64,000 bases of DNA, from the NCBI RefSeq assembly GCF_030246945.1, contig NZ_CP126742.1, positions 2,418,001 to 2,482,000 on the forward strand, in the 5' to 3' direction. The notes below the pieces were generated by a model. It ran no database searches. It was given only the letters and a program-made list of their open reading frames with translations, and was not told where the DNA came from. The DNA comes from Microbacterium sp. zg-Y1090 (GTDB taxonomy: Bacteria > Actinomycetota > Actinomycetes > Actinomycetales > Microbacteriaceae). This document shows positions 58,429 through 64,000 of the stretch, one piece after another. The translations under genes were made by a program, and so were the position numbers. The number at the start of each line of letters is the position of its first letter. Position 1 is the first letter of the stretch.

Positions 58429-60032
58429 CGACTGCGTCAGCCCCCGCCACCCAGGGCGGCAGCAAGGCGCGTGTCGGAGTCCAGCGCTTCGGCACGTTCC
58501 TGTCCGGCATGATCATGCCGAACATCCCCGCGCTCATCGCGTGGGGCATCTTCACCGCGTTCTTCATCGACGTGGGCTGGACCCCCAACGCCGACCTCGC
58601 GACCATCGTCGGTCCGTTCATCCACTACCTGCTGCCGATCATCATCGCCTACACCGCCGGCCACATGGTCTACGGCGTGCGCGGCGCGGTCGTCGGCTCG
58701 ATCGCCGTCATGGGCGCGATCGCCGGTTCCGACCAGCTCATCGCCCAGTTCAACGCGACCCTCCCCGAGGGTGTGGCGCCGCTCGGCCAGATCCACATGT
58801 TCATCGGCGCCATGATCATGGGCCCGCTCGCGGCCTACACCATGAAGTGGCTCGACAAGCTGTGGGACGGCAAGATCCGCGCCGGCTTCGAGATGCTCGT
58901 GAACATGTTCTCGGCGGGCATCTGGGGCTTCGTCATGGCCATCGTCGGGTTCTACCCGGTGGCGTGGCTGGTCAACGGCCTGATGGATGTGCTCGGCAAC
59001 GCGGTGGACTGGCTGGTCGAGGCCAACCTGCTGCCTCTGACGAGCATCCTCATCGAGCCGGCGAAGGTGTTCTTCCTGAACAACGCCATCAACCACGGCG
59101 TGCTCACGCCACTCGGCATCGCCCAGGCGGACGAGACCGGCAAGTCCATCCTGTTCCTGCTCGAAGCCAACCCCGGCCCCGGCCTCGGTCTGCTGCTGGC
59201 GTTCACGTTCTTCGGCATCGGCGCGGCTCGCGCGTCGGCCCCCGGCGCGGCCGTCATCCAGTTCTTCGGCGGCATCCACGAGGTCTACTTCCCGTTCGCC
59301 CTGATGAAGCCGGTGCTGATCGTCGCGCTCATCGCGGGCGGCATGACCGGTGTCACCACGAACATGCTGCTCGGCGCCGGCCTCCGCGCGCCGGCGGCAC
59401 CGGGCTCGATCATCGCCGTGCTCGCACAGACGGCGAACGACAGCTACGTCGGTGTCATCCTGTCCGTCATCCTTTCGGCGGCGGTCACGTTCATCGTGGC
59501 GTCGCTCATCCTGCGGGCTTCTCGCAAGCGCGATCTGCTCGCCGAGGGCGACAAGTTCGCCTCCGCGGTCTCGCAGACCGAGGCGAACAAGGGCAAGACG
59601 TCGGCTGCCATGGATGCGCTGCGCGCCTCGGGCCGCAACGACCGTGAGTCCGTGCGCGAGGGCGAGCAGGCGGTGGACCGCCTCGAGACCGAGGCGGAGA
59701 CCGGTGGTCGCCTGGACGGCGGCGCCGTCGCGGTCAAGCCGGTGCGCAACATCGTGTTCGCGTGCGACGCGGGCATGGGCTCCTCGGCCATGGGCGCGAG
59801 CGTCCTGCGCAACAAGATCAAGAAGGCGGGCATCGAGGATGTCACGGTCGTCAACAAGGCGATCGCGAACCTCGACCCCTCCGCCGACCTGGTCATCACG
59901 CAGAATCAGCTCACCGACCGGGCGCGGAAGCAGACGCCGAACGCCATCCACGTGTCGGTGGACAACTTCATGAACTCGCCGAAGTACGACGAGGTCGTGG
60001 AGATGGTGCGCGACCAGCACGACCGCGCGTGA
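58425..60032 (+). CDS. mtlA: PTS mannitol transporter subunit IICB
   Basis: The 535-aa protein has an EIIC domain (1-350) with VQRFGTFLSGMIMPNIPALI, HMVYGVRGAVVGSIAV and FFGGIHEVYFPFALM (GIHE motif at 283-286, with the sugar-binding Glu), then a linker rich in charged residues (about 385-430) and an EIIB domain with FACDAGMGSSAMGAS, in which Cys447 is phosphorylated. An EIIA domain is missing and is supplied by mtlF at 60177. Motifs and gene order support mannitol. It ends with a strong terminator at 60044. Confidence 0.95.
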   Translation: MTTASAPATQGGSKARVGVQRFGTFLSGMIMPNIPALIAWGIFTAFFIDVGWTPNADLATIVGPFIHYLLPIIIAYTAGHMVYGVRGAVVGSIAVMGAIAGSDQLIAQFNATLPEGVAPLGQIHMFIGAMIMGPLAAYTMKWLDKLWDGKIRAGFEMLVNMFSAGIWGFVMAIVGFYPVAWLVNGLMDVLGNAVDWLVEANLLPLTSILIEPAKVFFLNNAINHGVLTPLGIAQADETGKSILFLLEANPGPGLGLLLAFTFFGIGAARASAPGAAVIQFFGGIHEVYFPFALMKPVLIVALIAGGMTGVTTNMLLGAGLRAPAAPGSIIAVLAQTANDSYVGVILSVILSAAVTFIVASLILRASRKRDLLAEGDKFASAVSQTEANKGKTSAAMDALRASGRNDRESVREGEQAVDRLETEAETGGRLDGGAVAVKPVRNIVFACDAGMGSSAMGASVLRNKIKKAGIEDVTVVNKAIANLDPSADLVITQNQLTDRARKQTPNAIHVSVDNFMNSPKYDEVVEMVRDQHDRA

Positions 60033-60043
60033 CAGACCGCTGC

Positions 60044-60084
60044 GGGGCCGGGCGGCGCGATGCCCCCGGCCCCGTGGCCTTTTT
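60044..60084 (+). terminator. Intrinsic terminator after mtlA
   Basis: GGGGCCGGG (60044-60052) pairs with CCCGGCCCC (60065-60073) and a TTTTT run (60080-60084) follows. It lies between mtlA and mtlF, so mtlF and mtlD are expressed by read-through or by their own promoter in the 90 bp beyond it. Confidence 0.8.
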
Positions 60085-60138
60085 CCGTCGGGCGCGCAAG
60101 AGGTCGTCATGTCCCGCCCCGACTTGAGACAGTGAACA

Positions 60139-60156
60139 CGGATGCCACGGCATCCG
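60139..60156. promoter_or_regulatory. 18-bp inverted repeat upstream of mtlF
   Basis: CGGATGCC (60139-60146) and GGCATCCG (60149-60156) form a perfect palindrome with AC between, 21 bp ahead of ATG 60177. It could be an operator or a hairpin ahead of the GAAAGGGG ribosome site. GGATGCC is abundant in this genome, so chance pairing of two common words is also possible. TTGAGA at 60124 may be a -35 but no matching -10 was found. Confidence 0.35.
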
Positions 60157-60176
60157 ACCGATGAAAGGGGTAAGAC

Positions 60177-60617
60177 ATGGCACGGGACGTGCTGAACGTC
60201 GGACAGGTCCGCATCCACTCCGGCTCGGTGAGCCGCGAAGACGCGATGAAGGAGGCCGCCGACATCCTGGAGGCCGCCGGGGCCGTCACCCACGCTTACT
60301 TCGATGCGATGCAGCAGCGGGAGGAGACGGTCTCCACCTACATGGGCAACGAGCTCGCGATCCCGCACGGCACCAACGAGACGAAGGAGACGATCCTCGA
60401 CTCGGCGCTGTCCTTCGTCCGCTATGACGGGGGCGTGGACTGGGACGGCAACCCGGTCACGTTCGTCGTGGGCATCGCGGGGAAGGGCGACGAGCACCTC
60501 GAGATCCTCTCGCAGATCGCGCTGCTGTTCTCCGACGATGACGAGGTCGCCAAGCTGAAGCAGGCCCAGTCGCCCGAGGAGCTCTACACCCTGCTGTCGG
60601 CGGTGAACGAATCATGA
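60177..60617 (+). CDS. mtlF: PTS mannitol EIIA subunit
   Basis: The 146-aa protein is a PTS EIIA of the mannitol/fructose type with active-site His64 in [16 protein letters not shown]. Other landmarks are [19 protein letters not shown] and [20 protein letters not shown]. It passes phosphate from HPr to the IIB domain of MtlA. GAAAGGGG precedes the ATG. The stop overlaps mtlD (ATGA), so both are cotranslated. Confidence 0.94.
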   Translation: MARDVLNVGQVRIHSGSVSREDAMKEAADILEAAGAVTHAYFDAMQQREETVSTYMGNELAIPHGTNETKETILDSALSFVRYDGGVDWDGNPVTFVVGIAGKGDEHLEILSQIALLFSDDDEVAKLKQAQSPEELYTLLSAVNES

Positions 60618-61765
60618 AGGCCGTCCACTTCGGCGCCGGCAACATCGGTCGCGGCTTCGTCGGCCTGCTGCTGCACGAGGGCGGCTACGAGCTGGTCTTC
60701 TCCGACGTCGCCGGCGACCTCGTCGACGCCATCAACGCCGCCGACTCCTACACGGTTCACGAGGTCGGCGAGGGCGGGGTCGACAAGGTGGTCACGGGCT
60801 TCCGTGCCGTCAACAGCCAGACCGACCCCCAGAAGGTGGTCGACGAGATCGCCACCGCCGACATCGTGACGACCGCGGTCGGTCCCACCGTGCTGCGCTT
60901 CGTCGCGCCCCACATCGTGGCCGGCCTCGGCACGCGCGACCCGGCTCTCCCGCCGCTGATCGTCATGGCGTGCGAGAACGCCATCAACGCCACCGATCTC
61001 CTGCGCGAGGAGATGCGCGCGCAGGCAGGCGACGCGTGGGATGCCATCGCCGGTCGCGCCGTCTTCGCCAACACGGCCGTCGACCGCATCGTGCCGGGCC
61101 AGCCGGCCGGCGGCGGGGTGGACGTGACGGTCGAGCCGTTCTTCGAGTGGGCCATCGAGGCGCCGCCCTTCCAGGGCGACCTGCCTTCGATCCCCGGCGC
61201 TCACTTCGTCGGCGACCTCGCCCCCTACATCGAGCGCAAGCTGTTCACCGTCAACACCGGGCACGCGGCGACGGCGTACTTCGGTGCGCGTGCGGGCGTG
61301 GACACGATCGCCGCAGCGCTGTCGGATTCGGTCATCATCGCGGCCGTCGCGCGGGCGCTGGAGGAGACCTCCGCACTGCTGGCGGCCAAGCACGGGCTGG
61401 ATGCCGACGACCTCACGGACTACCGCGAGACCATCCTGCGGCGGTTCGCCAACCCCGCCCTGCCCGACACCGTCTGGCGGGTCGGGCGACAGCCGCTGCG
61501 CAAGCTCTCGCGCCACGAGCGGTTCATCGGCCCTGCTGCCGAGGCGGCGGAGCGCGGTCTGTCGGTCGACGCCCTGCTGGCTGCCGTGGGCGCCGCACTG
61601 GAGTTCGACGACGCGGAGGACCCGCAGTCCGTCGACCTGCAGCGGCTGCTGCGCGAGCAGGATGCCGCGACCTTCACGGCATCCGTCACCGGGCTCGAGC
61701 CGGACCACCCGCTGTTCTTCCGCGTTCAGCAACTGGTGCAGGCACGGCAGAGGGCCCTCTCCTGA
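60614..61765 (+). CDS. mtlD: Mannitol-1-phosphate 5-dehydrogenase
   Basis: The 383-aa enzyme oxidises mannitol-1-phosphate, produced by the PTS, to fructose-6-phosphate with NAD. It has [20 protein letters not shown] (NAD site), [15 protein letters not shown], and the catalytic helix region [16 protein letters not shown], with Lys and His of the polyol dehydrogenase family. Length is normal. Placement after mtlF completes mannitol use. The stop is followed directly by the membrane hydrolase gene. Confidence 0.95.
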   Translation: MKAVHFGAGNIGRGFVGLLLHEGGYELVFSDVAGDLVDAINAADSYTVHEVGEGGVDKVVTGFRAVNSQTDPQKVVDEIATADIVTTAVGPTVLRFVAPHIVAGLGTRDPALPPLIVMACENAINATDLLREEMRAQAGDAWDAIAGRAVFANTAVDRIVPGQPAGGGVDVTVEPFFEWAIEAPPFQGDLPSIPGAHFVGDLAPYIERKLFTVNTGHAATAYFGARAGVDTIAAALSDSVIIAAVARALEETSALLAAKHGLDADDLTDYRETILRRFANPALPDTVWRVGRQPLRKLSRHERFIGPAAEAAERGLSVDALLAAVGAALEFDDAEDPQSVDLQRLLREQDAATFTASVTGLEPDHPLFFRVQQLVQARQRALS

Positions 61766-61785
61766 CCGATCCTGCCGGCGCGACG

Positions 61786-62583
61786 GTGCCGGACGACGAG
61801 GCTGTGGAGCCCGTCGCCGGCACCGCCGCCACGCCGCGGCGCCCACGTCGGCGCCGGGTGCTCAACTGGGTCCTCGGCTCGATCGGCGCTCTGCTGGTCG
61901 TGGTGGTGATCGGCGTCGTGGTGTGGAGCCAGATCGGCGTGATGGCCGCAGAACCGGAGCCGCTGGCGTCCGTCCGCGCCGACGAGCGGGTGCGCATCGC
62001 GGACGGGCCGGGCGCGATCGTCCTCTCCCCCACCTCAGTGGAATCGGACACGGGTCTGGTGTTCATCCCGGGTGCCAAGGTGGATCCGTGGGCGTACGCG
62101 GCGATCCTGGCGGGCATGGTGGCCAAGGACGAAGTGACGGTCGTCATCACGAAGCCCTGGCTGAACCTGGCCTTCTTCGATCCGCGGCCGCTGGATTCCT
62201 TCACCGGCCTCGCCCCCGACGTGGACACCTGGATCGTCGGCGGCCACTCGCTGGGCGGGGTGCGCGCGTGTCAGCTCGCCGAGGACGCCGATGCGCTCGC
62301 GCTGTTCGCGTCGTACTGCTCCGGCGACCTGTCCGACACCGATCTGCCGGTGCTGAGCCTGGCCGGCACGGACGACGGCCTGTCCACCCCGCAGAAGATC
62401 GCCGACGCCCGGCACCTGCTCCCCGCCGACGCGGAGATGGTCGAGATCGAGGGCGCCTCGCACGCCTCGTTCGGCGACTACGGCGCCCAGGCCGGCGACG
62501 GCGACCCCACGATCACCCGCGATGAGATGCATGAGGCGGTCACCGGTGGCCTCGGCTCCTTCGCCGATTCGCTGACGCGCTGA
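61786..62583 (+). CDS. Membrane-anchored alpha/beta hydrolase
   Basis: The 265-aa protein has a Pro/Arg-rich cytoplasmic start, a membrane helix (LGSIGALLVVVVIGVVVWSQ, residues about 21-42) and an extracytoplasmic alpha/beta hydrolase domain. Nucleophile Ser lies in IVGGHSLGGVRACQ, the acid in AGTDDGLS, and the His in EGASHASFG. It belongs to the Abhydrolase_5-like secreted group and is not clearly linked to mannitol use. GTG 61786 is a tentative start; GTG 61804 or a CTG at 61762 are alternatives and there is no clear ribosome site. Substrate unknown. Confidence 0.75.
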   Translation: MPDDEAVEPVAGTAATPRRPRRRRVLNWVLGSIGALLVVVVIGVVVWSQIGVMAAEPEPLASVRADERVRIADGPGAIVLSPTSVESDTGLVFIPGAKVDPWAYAAILAGMVAKDEVTVVITKPWLNLAFFDPRPLDSFTGLAPDVDTWIVGGHSLGGVRACQLAEDADALALFASYCSGDLSDTDLPVLSLAGTDDGLSTPQKIADARHLLPADAEMVEIEGASHASFGDYGAQAGDGDPTITRDEMHEAVTGGLGSFADSLTR

Positions 62584-62616
62584 ACCGGTCGGTCCGCCGT
62601 CTCAGTGAACAGCCGC

Positions 62617-62622
62617 TAACAT
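62617..62622 (+). promoter_or_regulatory. -10 element of the flavin monooxygenase gene
   Basis: TAACAT fits TANNNT and would start transcription near 62629, inside the palindrome described next. Confidence 0.45.
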
Positions 62623-62625
62623 CGA

Positions 62626-62645
62626 CCCAGACGACGACGTCTGGG
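62626..62645. promoter_or_regulatory. Perfect inverted repeat at the monooxygenase transcript start
   Basis: CCCAGACG (62626-62633) and CGTCTGGG (62638-62645) are perfect inverted copies with ACGA between. The site covers the predicted transcript start and its right arm reaches into the GGGGGA ribosome site before ATG 62651. It could be an operator or an RNA hairpin that hides the ribosome site. Confidence 0.5.
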
Positions 62646-62650
62646 GGATC

Positions 62651-64000
62651 ATGCGTGCGAACTATGCCGTCATCGGCGCGGGCCCATCAGGTTTGGCCGC
62701 CGCGCGGGCGCTGACGAAGGCCGGGCTGCAGGTGGTGGGGTACGAGGCCGCCGACGGCGTGGGTGGCCTCTGGGACATCGACAATCCCCGATCGAGCATG
62801 TACGAATCCGCCCACCTGATCTCGTCGCGCACGACCACCCAGTTCGCCGAGTACCCGATGCGCACCCGCGTCGACTACCCCGGGCACCGCGCGCTGCTGC
62901 AGTACTTCCGCGACTACGCCGACCGGTTCGATCTCACGGGGCGCTTCCGCTTCGCCACCACCGTGACCGCGGTCACGCGCGAGCCCGACGGCACCTGGAC
63001 GGTGGAAGCCACCGGGCCGGAGGGCGCCACCAGCGAGCGCCACACCGGCGTGATCCTCGCCAACGGCACCCTCGCCCATCCCCGCGTGCCGGAGTTCCCC
63101 GGCACGTTCAGCGGCGAGCTGCTCCACACCAGCCGGTACAAGAGCGCCACCGCCCTCGCCGGCCGACGGGTGCTCATCATCGGCGCCGGCAACTCCGGCT
63201 GCGACATCGCCGTGGATGCCGTGCACCATGCGGCATCCGTCGACATGAGCGTGCGCCGCGGCTACCACTTCGTGCCGCGCTACCTCTTCGGCCGGCCGGC
63301 CGACACCCTCAACCAGGGCCGCCCGCTGCCGGCGCGGCTGAAGCAGGCGATCGACACCCGCGTGCTGCGTGCCTTCACGGGCGATCCCACGCGCTTCGGC
63401 TTCCCCCGCCCCGACCACCGCCTGTACGAGTCGCACCCCATCGTGAACACGATGCTGCTGAACCACCTCGGTCAGGGCGACCTGCGCATCCGTCCCGACG
63501 TCGCAGGGTGGGAGGGCTCGACGGTGCACTTCCGTGACGGCACCCGGGGCGAGTACGACACCGTGCTGCTGGCGACGGGCTACACGCTGGACTATCCCTT
63601 CGTCGATCGCGCCGAGCTGAACTGGACGGGCTGGTCGCCGCAGCTGTACCTGAACGTCTTTCCGCCGGCGTTCCGCGGCCTGTTCGTGATGGGCATGATC
63701 GAGGCCTCGGGCATCGGATGGCAGGGCCGCTATGAGCAGGCCGAGCTCATCGCCGCCTACCTCACCGCGCCGGAGGCGGTGCAGCGGGACTTCCGCCGCC
63801 GGGTGGCGGCCGGCCCGTGGCCCGATCTCACCGGCGGCTACCGGTATCTGGGGCTGGAGCGCATGTCCTACTACGTCAACAAAGACGCCTACCGCCGCGC
63901 CGTGCAGGCGGCGACGGCCGGGCTCGGCGGCACGGACGCGGGCGCGGGCGATGGGGAGGCAGGTGCGGGATCGCGCCGGGTGACGCACCGCGTGCGCAGA
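62651..64000 (+). CDS. Flavin-containing monooxygenase (FMO-like), 3' end outside the window
   Basis: The first 450 codons are open with no stop before the right edge. The FAD motif is YAVIGAGPSGLAAARAL (residues 5-21), the FMO fingerprint FPGTFSGELLHTSRY (FXGXXXHXXXY) lies near 150, and the NADPH motif VLIIGAGNSGCDIAVDAV follows; VLLATGYTLDYPF is the usual late motif. Such enzymes oxygenate N or S atoms or act as Baeyer-Villiger enzymes, so the substrate is open. The final 25 visible residues are Gly/Ala-rich and poorly conserved, so the true end is probably close. GGGGGA precedes the ATG. Confidence 0.88.
   Translation, partial: MRANYAVIGAGPSGLAAARALTKAGLQVVGYEAADGVGGLWDIDNPRSSMYESAHLISSRTTTQFAEYPMRTRVDYPGHRALLQYFRDYADRFDLTGRFRFATTVTAVTREPDGTWTVEATGPEGATSERHTGVILANGTLAHPRVPEFPGTFSGELLHTSRYKSATALAGRRVLIIGAGNSGCDIAVDAVHHAASVDMSVRRGYHFVPRYLFGRPADTLNQGRPLPARLKQAIDTRVLRAFTGDPTRFGFPRPDHRLYESHPIVNTMLLNHLGQGDLRIRPDVAGWEGSTVHFRDGTRGEYDTVLLATGYTLDYPFVDRAELNWTGWSPQLYLNVFPPAFRGLFVMGMIEASGIGWQGRYEQAELIAAYLTAPEAVQRDFRRRVAAGPWPDLTGGYRYLGLERMSYYVNKDAYRRAVQAATAGLGGTDAGAGDGEAGAGSRRVTHRVRR

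Overview
The window is high-GC DNA (roughly 70% by eye) from a Gram-positive actinobacterium, most likely a Microbacteriaceae member such as Microbacterium. That is inferred from GTG starts, tightly overlapping ORFs, a carboxylase with separate alpha, beta and epsilon subunits, a single-chain RmlC-RmlD protein, an LCP ligase and many promoters placed 6-7 nt from start codons. I see no rRNA, tRNA, IS element, prophage or CRISPR. No stretch over 300 bases lacks a gene; the largest gaps (39231-39513, 53826-54102, 52632-52874, 376-598) are described below.

Left half (1-34.1 kb): a large cell-surface glycan locus. It starts with the 5' end of an ABC-2 exporter permease, then an RgpF-like protein, a 1036-aa multidomain glycosyltransferase, UDP-galactopyranose mutase (glf), a MOP-type flippase and four more glycosyltransferases. 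Two three-part lipid-linked sugar transfer modules lie back to back around 14.3 kb: DUF2304 + DPM1-like GT2 + DUF6541 GT-C-like protein on the minus strand, and PMT-like GT-C + GtrA + GT2 + GtrB-like GT on the plus strand. A plus-strand operon (rmlA, rmlB, rmlC-rmlD fusion, ugd, GT2) makes dTDP-L-rhamnose and UDP-glucuronate. A complete ABC exporter (ATPase plus permease), a GT2 with a shortened C-terminal domain, a 960-aa secreted protein, a GT4 and an LCP ligase follow. Together they could make, modify, export and attach a rhamnose- and probably galactofuranose-containing wall polysaccharide.

Middle (34-52.6 kb): housekeeping genes. These are purE, purK, a bPH2 membrane protein, birA, acyl-CoA carboxylase beta and epsilon, a four-gene minus-strand cluster (RNA methyltransferase, response regulator, histidine kinase, degenerate kinase-like membrane protein), maf, the biotinylated acyl-CoA carboxylase alpha chain, an LpdA-like flavoprotein, purine nucleoside phosphorylase, phosphohexomutase, an MFS transporter and a GNAT acetyltransferase. 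BirA would biotinylate the alpha chain, which would work with the beta and epsilon chains.

Right part (52.6-64 kb): an AbiEi-like orphan gene is flanked by two arrays of a related ~41-bp direct repeat. Then comes a mannitol PTS region: a PRD/EIIA regulator on the minus strand, and, divergently, an orphan EIIB, HPr, EI, EIICB (mtlA), a terminator, EIIA (mtlF) and mtlD. A membrane-anchored alpha/beta hydrolase and a flavin-containing monooxygenase running off the right edge complete the window.
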